Made by a program: the position numbers and the translations under genes
NCBI GenBank assembly: GCA_040376995.1
Contig: JBEIPP010000104.1
Location: 1 to 11,448 of the forward strand
Source of the DNA: UBA4416 sp040376995
GTDB taxonomy: Bacteria > Bacteroidota > Bacteroidia > B-17B0 > Aurantibacillaceae
Reading direction: 5' to 3'
DNA: 11,448 nucleotides
In this document: piece after piece, positions 1 through 6,077 of the stretch
How the letters are laid out: every line of letters begins with the position of its first letter
Numbering within the stretch: position 1 is the first letter of the stretch
Notes under the pieces: generated by a model
What the model was told of the DNA's origin: nothing
What the model saw: only the letters and a program-made list of their open reading frames with translations
The model's database searches: none

Positions 1-378
1 AATAAATTGATAGAATAAATCAAATGATAAGCACATGAATTCTTCTAATAAGAAATAGATGGATTCGCCTGCTAAATAGTTGTATCAATTACAAAATATC
101 TACGGAGGTTTTTACTTAAATTTTATTAAACACTAAATTGATAATACTTAGATTCAGCTAGTTATTACTTCAATTGCTAAAATTGCTAATAATTCTTTAA
201 ATCAATTCACTAAATGAAATGCTAATAAACCGATAGATACTCTTTTTTACTTACGAGCCTTTGAGTTATACTTATTTAAGATTTATGAATCGACTTGAAA
301 TACTTTTATTCTTAATGACTTTAACAATAAACTTAACTTCTATTAATATTTGTGGTAATTATATTTCAATTGAATAAA
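1..378. other. Gene-free AT-rich stretch at the left edge
   Basis: I see no credible coding region in either strand here. The sequence is very AT-rich with frequent stops. Two small features stand out: a 9-bp tandem duplication of AATTGCTAA at 172-189, and a 10-bp perfect palindrome TTCAATTGAA at 365-374, just past the stop of the DUF4386 gene. Neither is followed by a convincing T-run, so I do not call a terminator. No tRNA-like or rRNA-like structure was recognised. Confidence 0.6.
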
Positions 379-1062
379 TTACTTCTTTACTTCTTTTACT
401 CCTGCAATTAACAGCCATAAACATATTCCAATTTCTCCAATGGTGGCAGGTAAGGAAACATATTTTAAAAAAGAAAGTTGATAATCATACATCAGAAAAC
501 TACAAATAAACTTAATCAAATAACCAAAGCATCCGACCATCAGGAAAATACCTAAGATTTTCGGAAGGAAGCCTGATTTGTATACTAAATAGCCAAATGG
601 AAAAAGCCAAAGTCCCCAGAATATTGAAACAAATTGAATTCCATTATTGTAATAGTTGAGTTGCAATAAAATCTGACTTTGTAAGCTATCTAATTCTATA
701 TTTAGTTTATCCTTATTTTTAATAAGGGTAAGTATATTTATCTTATACATTAAGTTAAATAATGAAAAAGGTACACTAACTGTTGATAATGCTACCATGG
801 CTATACCATAACTTTTATTGACTTCATGAAATAGCTTATACAAAACAATTGGTAAAACTAAGAATGCTATATAACAGATTATTCCGGCTACAATACCTAA
901 ACGAAAAAGATCCTCATGTTCAATTATATTATGAAAAGTAGTTTGGGCATTATTCAGCACAAACAATTTTGAAGGAATATAACCCAGCGAGTAAATTCCA
1001 GTAAGTACAACTATGAGATAAACTGCTCCAGCAATTCGCGCGGTTATTTTGCTTGTTTCCAT
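379..1062 (-). CDS. DUF4386 family membrane protein
   Basis: A 227-residue integral membrane protein. It matches the DUF4386 pattern closely: an N-terminal KITARIAGAVYLIVVLTGIY segment, a FRLGIV helix near residue 55, a loop followed by FWGLWLFPFGYLVYKSGFLP near 148-167, and a C-terminal SLPATIGEIGICLWLL helix. Hydrophobic stretches suggest about six membrane spans. The biochemical function of the family is unknown. The ATG at 1062 begins the conserved first helix and is preceded by A/T-rich DNA without a Shine-Dalgarno sequence, which is usual in this phylum. The gene is divergent from the DUF2306 gene across a 342-bp spacer. In my recollection DUF4386 genes often lie near small transcription regulators, and two Crp/Fnr genes lie within 5 kb here. 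Confidence 0.88.
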   Translation of the reverse strand: METSKITARIAGAVYLIVVLTGIYSLGYIPSKLFVLNNAQTTFHNIIEHEDLFRLGIVAGIICYIAFLVLPIVLYKLFHEVNKSYGIAMVALSTVSVPFSLFNLMYKINILTLIKNKDKLNIELDSLQSQILLQLNYYNNGIQFVSIFWGLWLFPFGYLVYKSGFLPKILGIFLMVGCFGYLIKFICSFLMYDYQLSFLKYVSLPATIGEIGICLWLLIAGVKEVKK

Positions 1063-1334
1063 GTTAAAAATATTTCTAAAAATTTTGCTAAATAAATTAT
1101 TGAGTTAATTTTTACACTATCCAGATTTCTATACTTTATTGAATATAATTAAAGATCTAGTTACAACTCCTTTTTTGATTATTAAGATAAATACTAACAA
1201 ACACTACTTGTTCTAAAATTTAAAAAGTTCATTCTTTGACGCTGAGTCCTTAACTATTCTCTCTAAATAAAATCACTTTCAAATTTATTGGCTTTTTACT
1301 CTTTACAACACAAACTTTTAAACCAAAGGTGTTT

Positions 1335-1350
1335 GTTACCGTATGGTAAC
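1335..1350. promoter_or_regulatory. Operator-like inverted repeat, site 1 (GTTACC-N4-GGTAAC)
   Basis: Perfect 6-bp arms GTTACC/GGTAAC flank the spacer GTAT. The centre is 62.5 bp upstream of the DUF2306 ATG and 29.5 bp upstream of the first base of a TAnnTTTG -7 box. No TTG-type -33 element is present at the expected distance; the dyad occupies that place instead. This is the position of an activator that replaces a weak -33 element. The TTACC-N4-GGTAA core recurs at 3433-3446, 5995-6010 and, with one mismatch, 5280-5293. Confidence 0.6.
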
Positions 1351-1371
1351 TTTAAAAAGTAATATCAAATA

Positions 1372-1379
1372 TACTTTTG
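1372..1379 (+). promoter_or_regulatory. Candidate -7 box for the DUF2306 gene
   Basis: TACTTTTG matches the Bacteroidota -7 consensus TAnnTTTG exactly and ends 25 bp before the ATG at 1405, giving a short leader. The -33 TTG element is absent at the usual 19-20 bp spacing; the inverted repeat at 1335-1350 is there instead. The call rests on consensus and position only. Confidence 0.45.
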
Positions 1380-1404
1380 ACGCGTAATTAAAAGTTCTAC
1401 AGAA

Positions 1405-2235
1405 ATGACCATCTTAAATAATTTACCTAGCAATTACTTATATCAATCAGATAAACTCTTAAAACAGTCTGCACAAACATGGTTTGCATTGGCTATACTT
1501 GGGCAATTATTGTTCGGTGCATATGTTATTGGATTCTATCATTATTCCGCACTAAACGGAGAACTTGAAAATTGGAATAAGGTTTTACCATCAGCTTATA
1601 TTAAAGGCGACTTCCTAGGTAATATATTTGTTGGTCTGCATGTATTGATTGGTGGAATCATTTTTATTGCAGGACCGATTCAATTCATTCCTTATATCAG
1701 AAAAAATTTTAAAAAAATACATAAGTGGATAGGACGCATCTATACATTTACTAGCATTCTTGTAGCACTTGCCGGCTTGTATATGGTTTGGGTTCGAGGT
1801 TCTTTTGGGGATACATTTATGCATTTAAGTATTAGCATAAGCGCTATCTACCTCATCGTTTTTGCAATTGTGAGCATTCGAAATGCTATTAACAAAAAAT
1901 TTATTGCGCACGAAAGATGGGCTTTGCGTCTTTTCATGGTTGTTAGTGGAGGTTGGTTTTTTAGAATCGGATTTATGGCTTGGCTAAAAATAAACGGAGG
2001 GCCTGTAGGATTTGATATTAAAACATTTTCTGGCCCCGCTTTATGGGTCATTTCGGTGACTTCATATTCATTGCCACTGTCAATTTTATTACTTGAATTG
2101 TATTTCTATGTAAAGAAAAGAAATAACCAAACACTCAATTATTCTATGATACTTTTGCTTGCTATTTGTATAGCCTACACGGCATTTGGAATTTATGCTG
2201 CATTAACTATGGCTTGGATCCCAAGAATATTTTAA
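1405..2235 (+). CDS. DUF2306 family membrane protein
   Basis: A 276-residue multi-pass membrane protein with about seven hydrophobic spans. It fits DUF2306: a long N-terminal helix, a short extracytoplasmic stretch, then a GLHVLIGGIIFIAGPIQF helix, the KIHKWIGRIY motif, and HERWALRLFMVVSGGWFFRI. Histidines fall in or next to predicted helices at 79, 106, 140 and 169; their distribution recalls haem-ligating histidines in cytochrome b561-like proteins, but that is my inference and no enzymatic role is established. The ATG at 1405 sits 25 bp after a good -7 box. Upstream lies operator-like site 1, so this gene may belong to the proposed Crp/Fnr-controlled set. No terminator hairpin with a T-run is visible after the stop; an ATTGTT-TTAC-AACAAT dyad lies at 2308-2323. 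Confidence 0.85.
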   Translation: MTILNNLPSNYLYQSDKLLKQSAQTWFALAILGQLLFGAYVIGFYHYSALNGELENWNKVLPSAYIKGDFLGNIFVGLHVLIGGIIFIAGPIQFIPYIRKNFKKIHKWIGRIYTFTSILVALAGLYMVWVRGSFGDTFMHLSISISAIYLIVFAIVSIRNAINKKFIAHERWALRLFMVVSGGWFFRIGFMAWLKINGGPVGFDIKTFSGPALWVISVTSYSLPLSILLLELYFYVKKRNNQTLNYSMILLLAICIAYTAFGIYAALTMAWIPRIF

Positions 2236-2353
2236 TATAGTTCATTACTACTTGTTATATTCTATTCTTATGGATTGATTAATTATAATATGAATGAGGA
2301 TGCATCTATTGTTTTACAACAATGAATCTAATCTTGTTCATATATAAGATTTG

Positions 2354-2919
2354 CTAAACTTTATTTGCTCTTATTCTACTTAAACTCTGAGGTGTAATAC
2401 CCAAATAAGCTGCTAAATCCAAAAGTGGAATTTCTAAAGATTGCTTTGGATTTTGTTGTAACAATATTCTGTATCGCTCTTCTGCATTTAATGTAATATT
2501 CGCGACTACTCTTACTTGCAGAAATTGTATGTATTTAAGTAAATAGTGACTAAGCATTCTATTGAAAATATCTTCTCCAATCTCATTCTTAAGGCTTGGC
2601 CAATCAAATAATATAATTACGCTATCGACAACTGCAATTAATTCATAGTATTGCCCCGGTGGATCCAAAAAACCAGCGGGTCACCATCAATGTCTCCATT
2701 AAAGGGAAAGCAAACAATATACTCTTGCTAATTAACTTTCTTTACTGTTTTAAAAATCCCTTCTACTATTAAAAAGAAAGTATCTGTCTTTACTTTATCA
2801 TTAATTATAACGGTTCCTTGTTTTACAGTTTCGGTTTTTTCTATTTTATCAAGAGCATCAAGTAAAATTTTAGAAAAACCATCATTTATTGCTAATATGT
2901 TAAAGTCAGGATTAAGCAT
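2354..2919 (-). pseudogene. Crp/Fnr-type regulator, broken by a nonsense codon and a frameshift
   Basis: Two reading-frame pieces together make one regulator of about 188 residues, the usual length of these proteins. The N-terminal piece (about 2728-2919, starting MLNPDFNILAINDGF) ends at a TAG at 2728-2730 after FKTVKKVN. Reading through that TAG in the same frame gives QEYIVCFPFNGDIDGDPLVF, clearly the continuing cyclic-nucleotide-binding-like domain. At 2667-2672 a run of six T (minus strand) lacks one base; adding one joins this to LDPPGQYYELIAVVDS and the C-terminal helix-turn-helix ending YLGITPQSLSRIR. Two independent lesions argue for a genuine pseudogene rather than one sequencing error, although the homopolymer lesion alone could be an error. 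An upstream ATG at 2952 adds 11 unlikely residues. The recognition helix TPQSLSRIR is identical to that of the intact paralogue at 5294-5875. Confidence 0.85.
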
Positions 2920-3008
2920 AAATATTAAACAACACTTTACTAGACCCAACATTAAAGAAAATGTAACAGTCCAATTGAACTTTTTTTCTATAAGTATAAA
3001 AGAAAATT

Positions 3009-3314
3009 CTATTTAGGCTTAGTATTCAATCTCTCATTTAATAAAACATAAATTTCTTTGTAATTCAAGCTCTTAGCGATTTGTATAGGTGTTAATTCTG
3101 TGTAGGCTTCTTTTAAATTAACAGCAGCACCATTTTCCAATAAAAGCATCACCATTTCAGGATAGTTATTGACAATCGCCTCAATTAACGGGCTAGTCAT
3201 ATATTCAGGATGTTGGTAATTAACATCAACTCCTTCGTCAATGTAATACTTCACCATTTCAAAATCATTTCGTTGTACACCTAAAAACAGTTGCTTCCAA
3301 TCTCCATGTGACAT
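3009..3314 (-). CDS. Small ankyrin-repeat protein
   Basis: I choose the ATG at 3314, giving 101 residues (MSHGDWKQLF...), because the 25 residues added by the ATG at 3389 are hydrophobic/aromatic, unlike an ankyrin repeat, and the conserved repeat begins with DWKQLF. About three repeats can be seen: residues 5-35 (RNDFEMVKYYIDEGVDVNY), 41-72 (SPLIEAIVNNYPEMVMLLLENGAAVN) and a shorter capping repeat near 74-96 (TPIQIAKSLNYKEIYVLL). Ankyrin repeats mediate protein-protein contacts, so this is likely a cytoplasmic adaptor or inhibitor with an unknown partner. No signal peptide is evident with the shorter start. It lies upstream of, and in the same direction as, the broken Crp/Fnr gene, with a 90-bp gap to that gene's likely ATG. 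Confidence 0.82.
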   Translation of the reverse strand: MSHGDWKQLFLGVQRNDFEMVKYYIDEGVDVNYQHPEYMTSPLIEAIVNNYPEMVMLLLENGAAVNLKEAYTELTPIQIAKSLNYKEIYVLLNERLNTKPK

Positions 3315-3432
3315 AAACTCAAATTTCTTTTCTAATAAGTATGAGAATTGATAGTAAACAATAATAAAGTTTAAGATTTTTCTATTCACATAAAAAAATA
3401 GAAGCGCATTTTATCAAATAAATGGTTATTAA

Positions 3433-3446
3433 TTACCATATGGTAA
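3433..3446. promoter_or_regulatory. Operator-like inverted repeat, site 2 (perfect palindrome)
   Basis: TTACCATATGGTAA is a perfect 14-bp palindrome with the same TTACC-N4-GGTAA core as sites 1, 3 and 4. Its centre lies 75.5 bp upstream of the lipoprotein ATG chosen here (3515), the same distance as site 3 from the thioredoxin ATG. A longer reading of the lipoprotein ORF (ATG at 3422) would place this site inside the coding sequence, which is a further argument for the downstream start. No clean TAnnTTTG box follows at the spacing seen for site 1. Confidence 0.6.
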
Positions 3447-3496
3447 ATAGATATATGTATCTATTTATTGAAATAGAACGTTGGATACATCTATTT
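3445..3496. repeat. Imperfect tandem pair of AAATAG...CTATTT dyads
   Basis: The first unit has perfect 9-bp arms AAATAGATA (3445-3453) and TATCTATTT (3458-3466) around TATG. The second has AAATAG (3471-3476) and CTATTT (3491-3496). The strings ATGTATCTATTTA (3455) and ATACATCTATTTA (3485) form a direct repeat 30 bp apart. Both units lie between operator-like site 2 and the lipoprotein ATG, so they lie in its promoter or leader. They may be a second regulator site or leader structure; the sequence does not decide. Confidence 0.5.
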
Positions 3497-3514
3497 ACAA
3501 TTCTAAAAACTACA

Positions 3515-3907
3515 ATGAAACCAATAAAAGCAAAGACCCATTTTATCTTTTTGTTACTATTGTCAATAATTTCTTGTTCGGAAGATGAAACTATTGCGAC
3601 AGATAATTCAAGAGTTTTACAATATGAAGTAACGGGAAATTTTACAGGCGAAGTTTTTGCTTCCTACACTGGTGCCACTGGTAATATTATCAATGAACAA
3701 TTGACAAATATACCATGGACAAAAGAAATTATTTATAGTAACAATGTAACTGCTGTGGTCATTGCTATTTCAGGCAATGGGGGTGTTGCCAATCAGGAAG
3801 TTACATTAATTATCAAAAAAGGAGGAGTTCAAATTTCAAACCCGATTATTTTTAAGGCCAATGTAGCTGGAAGCTTTACTGGTTCATCTCCCGGAATAGT
3901 ATTGTAA
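3515..3907 (+). CDS. Probable surface-exposed lipoprotein, MmpS-like fold
   Basis: From the ATG at 3515 the product is 130 residues with a textbook lipoprotein signal: MKPIKAK, a hydrophobic core FIFLLLLSIIS, and Cys21 as the lipid-attachment residue. The residues after the cysteine are SEDE; acidic runs of this kind act as lipoprotein export signals that send Bacteroidota lipoproteins to the outer face of the outer membrane. An upstream ATG at 3422 is in frame but would bury the signal behind 31 unrelated residues. The mature part (LQYEVTGNFTGEVFASYTGATGN ... IPWTKEI ... VTLIIKKGGVQI) is all-beta in character and resembles YEVTG...PW.K type beta-sandwich proteins related to MmpS; I am only moderately sure of that. 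Operator-like site 2 lies upstream. Confidence 0.78.
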   Translation: MKPIKAKTHFIFLLLLSIISCSEDETIATDNSRVLQYEVTGNFTGEVFASYTGATGNIINEQLTNIPWTKEIIYSNNVTAVVIAISGNGGVANQEVTLIIKKGGVQISNPIIFKANVAGSFTGSSPGIVL

Positions 3908-3926
3908 TGCATCAAATATTGTTTTA

Positions 3927-3973
3927 TCAGAAGAAGAGCAACTAAACTTGCAAATAATTATATATTCTTCTGA
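3927..3973. repeat. Long-loop inverted repeat after the lipoprotein gene
   Basis: Perfect 9-bp arms TCAGAAGAA (3927-3935) and TTCTTCTGA (3965-3973) enclose 29 bases, which contain a small GCAA...TTGC stem. It starts 20 bp after the lipoprotein stop. There is no T-run after the right arm, so it is a poor intrinsic terminator; it could be an RNA-stabilising stem or chance in AT-rich DNA. Confidence 0.35.
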
Positions 3974-4074
3974 GAGCTAAAAATTGAATTTGTAATTTAA
4001 AATTAAGTTAAATAATATCCTGTTCTTAAAATCTAATTTATTTCCGAAATTAAAATATATGGCTAGGTAATAAT

Positions 4075-4503
4075 ATGAAAAATAAAATCACTCTTGAAGA
4101 TATTCAAATAAACATAAAGTATAAACTAGCATTCTTATGGATAACCCTAATGCATCTATATATTTATGCTGATTACTTTGAATTAATGACTCCGGGCAAA
4201 TTAGAAAAAATGATTGCGCTCAAAACACCTGTCGGACCAACTTCCCCTCAAATTTTATTAAGCTTTTCAATATTGTTAATTGTGCCAGCAATCATGATCA
4301 CTCTCTCAATATTTCTTAAACCCAGTTTAAGTAAATGGTTAAACATTATCTTTAGTCTGTTCTATGGTAGTATTTCCATTTTGATTATTGTTTCTGAGTT
4401 CGGAAGTAAATGGCATGAGTTCTATGTTTTGTATAATGTAGTAGAGTTAATCATATTAATTACTATTTTATATCAGGCATGGAAATGGCCTAAACTTGTT
4501 TAG
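4075..4503 (+). CDS. DUF6326 family four-helix membrane protein
   Basis: A 142-residue protein with four predicted membrane helices near residues 18-36, 60-80, 86-106 and 118-135. The pattern of an aromatic first helix with YIYADYFELMTPG, a polar linker, and a last helix ending in YQAWKWPK fits the small DUF6326 family, whose function is not known. The first helix starts about 18 residues in, and I see no better start than the ATG at 4075. The 167-bp spacer upstream contains no copy of the TTACC-N4-GGTAA motif and no clear TAnnTTTG box. The gene ends 19 bp from the convergent CPBP protease gene. Confidence 0.75.
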   Translation: MKNKITLEDIQINIKYKLAFLWITLMHLYIYADYFELMTPGKLEKMIALKTPVGPTSPQILLSFSILLIVPAIMITLSIFLKPSLSKWLNIIFSLFYGSISILIIVSEFGSKWHEFYVLYNVVELIILITILYQAWKWPKLV

Positions 4504-4522
4504 AAATAATCTTCATAAATTA

Positions 4523-5233
4523 TTAATTAAACACTTTGTTGCTACCATTAATTATAAAAATCCCTCCGAAAATTATTAAATCTTGTACAAAGTGAATGAA
4601 CCACGCAACAAGAATGCCATTTGTTTCAATTGTAGCTTTACATAAAATGTAGCCCAAAATACCCGATATCAATACTCCTATAATGCCGCTTGGCATTCCA
4701 TAAAAATGTGGCAAACCAAAAAAAATAGCAGAAGTTATTAGAATAAACGATTTACTACAATAAAGTTTTAGCCCACCCACAATACAATAGCGGTAGATAA
4801 GTTCTTCGGCTAATGAATTTGAAAAAGAAAAAAGTATTATATAAGTAATATGGCTCCAATTAAAACTAACAGTTGTTGTTTGGTTTCTCAATGACAAAAA
4901 AATAAAAATACTTGTAACAATACTTACGAACACTAATAATTGAAAACCATTCACTAACCAGTTTGTATCTCCGTTTATTCCTAACCATTTTTCTTTTAAG
5001 GCTAATGCTTTTAAATTACCAATACTTAATAACGCTTTGCTACTTGGATTTAAATAATAAATCAATATAGATGCTAATAAGGAAATAAACAAGGCAAATA
5101 TTTGATAATTAGCCATTGCATTAATCATTTTATTGTTGTGTAAATGAAATGAGAATTGATTTAGAAAAAATCCTGATGTAAGTAGCACGAAAGTGGCTGT
5201 TATAATAATTAGAAAAGTGGAAACTAAATGCAT
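4523..5233 (-). CDS. CPBP (CAAX/bacteriocin-processing-like) family intramembrane protease
   Basis: A 236-residue membrane protein with about seven to eight hydrophobic helices and the motifs of the CPBP (former Abi/CAAX prenyl endopeptidase-like) family in order: the EEL-x-YR glutamate motif (Glu143, Glu144, Arg148), a second motif FGLPHFYG with His176, and the last helix with His214 and Asp218. These residues form the proposed catalytic glutamate/histidine site, so the enzyme should be intact. The family cleaves within membranes; bacterial members act in peptide maturation, immunity to bacteriocins or signalling, and the substrate here is unknown. It lies 60 bp downstream of the Crp/Fnr gene on the same strand, but operator-like site 4 and a -7-like string lie in the gap, so it may have its own promoter. 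Confidence 0.88.
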   Translation of the reverse strand: MHLVSTFLIIITATFVLLTSGFFLNQFSFHLHNNKMINAMANYQIFALFISLLASILIYYLNPSSKALLSIGNLKALALKEKWLGINGDTNWLVNGFQLLVFVSIVTSIFIFLSLRNQTTTVSFNWSHITYIILFSFSNSLAEELIYRYCIVGGLKLYCSKSFILITSAIFFGLPHFYGMPSGIIGVLISGILGYILCKATIETNGILVAWFIHFVQDLIIFGGIFIINGSNKVFN

Positions 5234-5249
5234 GTTGGAGATTTTCCAA

Positions 5250-5259
5250 CAAAAATCTA
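5250..5259 (-). promoter_or_regulatory. Candidate -7 box for the CPBP protease gene
   Basis: On the minus strand TAGATTTTTG resembles TAnnTTTG, with T in place of the final G before a following TG. It ends 16 bp before the ATG at 5233 and starts 27.5 bp from the centre of operator-like site 4, nearly the geometry seen at the DUF2306 promoter. Confidence 0.3.
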
Positions 5260-5279
5260 AAAATCAACTCTGAATAAAA

Positions 5280-5293
5280 TTACCTCATGATAA
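5280..5293. promoter_or_regulatory. Operator-like inverted repeat, site 4 (one mismatch)
   Basis: TTACC-TCAT-GATAA matches the shared TTACC-N4-GGTAA core at 9 of 10 arm positions. It lies exactly between the last codon of the Crp/Fnr gene (stop at 5294-5296) and the CPBP gene, centred 53.5 bp upstream of the CPBP ATG. The single mismatch makes it the weakest of the four sites. Confidence 0.4.
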
Positions 5294-5875
5294 CTATCGC
5301 TTTACAGATAATTCCTCTCTTATTCTACTTAAACTTTGTGGGGTAACTCCTAAATAAGATGCAATGTATTTTTGTGGAGTTTTCTGTATAATTTGTGGTT
5401 GCCTGCTTTGTAATTCTACATAACGGTCTGTAGCAGTTTTTGTGAGCACGTCAATTTGTTGTTTTTGTTTTTGCATGAAAAGTGCTTCAGCTGCAAATCG
5501 GCAAATCTTATCGCCAAATTGGTTATATCCTAACTTTTCAAAATTGGTTCTAGAAATTCTGAACATTTCCGAAGCCTCAAAGGTGATAACTTCAAGAGGG
5601 GAAGATTCTTGATTGAGAAATGACATATAGTCACCAAGAAATTCATTATTATAACACAGATCTATGCATACAAAATTGCTTCCATTCCAAAGTAAAACAC
5701 CGCCACTTCCTTTTAATATAAAGTTCAAATACTTCTCTGTTGTGTCTTTACCTTTTATTATCTGATCTTTTTGTGTTTGATAAATCTCGCCAAGTCCGGC
5801 AAAAGATTTCCAAATTTCTATTGGCGCATTGAAATAGGGATCAAATGCTTGCTTTATAATTTCTTCTGTTTTCAA
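5294..5875 (-). CDS. Crp/Fnr family transcription regulator (intact)
   Basis: A 193-residue regulator of the small Bacteroidota Crp/Fnr group. Residues about 20-115 form the cyclic-nucleotide-binding-like beta-roll, a long dimerisation helix follows (about 120-148), and the C-terminal helix-turn-helix (about 150-190) ends YIASYLGVTPQSLSRIREE. I see no cluster of cysteines as in Fnr for an iron-sulfur centre, and the beta-roll has no recognisable full cAMP-binding signature, so the effector is unknown. The start at 5875 gives MKTEEIIKQAF, typical for the group. It is divergent from the TlpA-like gene over 202 bp containing operator-like site 3, so autoregulation or joint control is possible. 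Its recognition helix TPQSLSRIR is identical to that of the broken paralogue at 2354-2919. Confidence 0.88.
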   Translation of the reverse strand: MKTEEIIKQAFDPYFNAPIEIWKSFAGLGEIYQTQKDQIIKGKDTTEKYLNFILKGSGGVLLWNGSNFVCIDLCYNNEFLGDYMSFLNQESSPLEVITFEASEMFRISRTNFEKLGYNQFGDKICRFAAEALFMQKQKQQIDVLTKTATDRYVELQSRQPQIIQKTPQKYIASYLGVTPQSLSRIREELSVKR

Positions 5876-5994
5876 TTAATCAAAAATTCAAATTCGACAT
5901 ATCATCAAGCATAATAACCGTAATTCTTTTGCAATTTATTTATCTTAAAAATTAACAAAATGATTGGCAAGCAATTAGATTATGCATGGTGCAA

Positions 5995-6010
5995 GTTAAC
6001 AATTGGTAAC
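5995..6010. promoter_or_regulatory. Operator-like inverted repeat, site 3 (GTTAAC-N4-GGTAAC)
   Basis: GTTAACAATTGGTAAC differs from the site 1 arms at one position (A for C in the left arm), and its central AATT is itself symmetric. The centre is 75.5 bp upstream of the TlpA-like ATG and 127.5 bp upstream of the divergent Crp/Fnr ATG. I could not assign a -7 box at the spacing seen at site 1 in either direction. Confidence 0.5.
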
Positions 6011-6077
6011 TAATTCTAAATACCCAACTTTCTTGATGTTTTATTCGTCTCAATTGCATAAATAAACGCTAAAAGAG

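Larger units (their letters stand above)
1063..1404. other. Divergent intergenic region between DUF4386 and DUF2306 genes
   Basis: A 342-bp gene-free spacer that must hold promoters for both flanking genes. On the DUF2306 side it contains a 16-bp inverted repeat (1335-1350) and a TAnnTTTG -7 box (1372-1379), listed separately. I found no equally clear promoter for the leftward DUF4386 gene; a weak TAGTGTTTG-like string lies on the minus strand about 130 bp upstream of its ATG, with one base too many between TA and TTTG. The length suggests room for additional regulation. Confidence 0.6.

Noticed and set aside
1423..1436. TTACC with a weak partner inside the DUF2306 gene
   Set aside because: The downstream arm does not match GGTAA, and it is coding sequence.
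1848..2051. Open frames on the minus strand within the DUF2306 gene (1615-1824 and 1848-2051)
   Set aside because: They lie opposite a well-supported membrane protein gene, have no recognisable domain and no promoter; they are shadows.
2308..2323. ATTGTT-TTAC-AACAAT dyad after the DUF2306 gene as a terminator or operator
   Set aside because: No T-run follows, the stem is AT-rich, and the arms do not match the shared TTACC/GGTAA motif; I keep it only as a remark.
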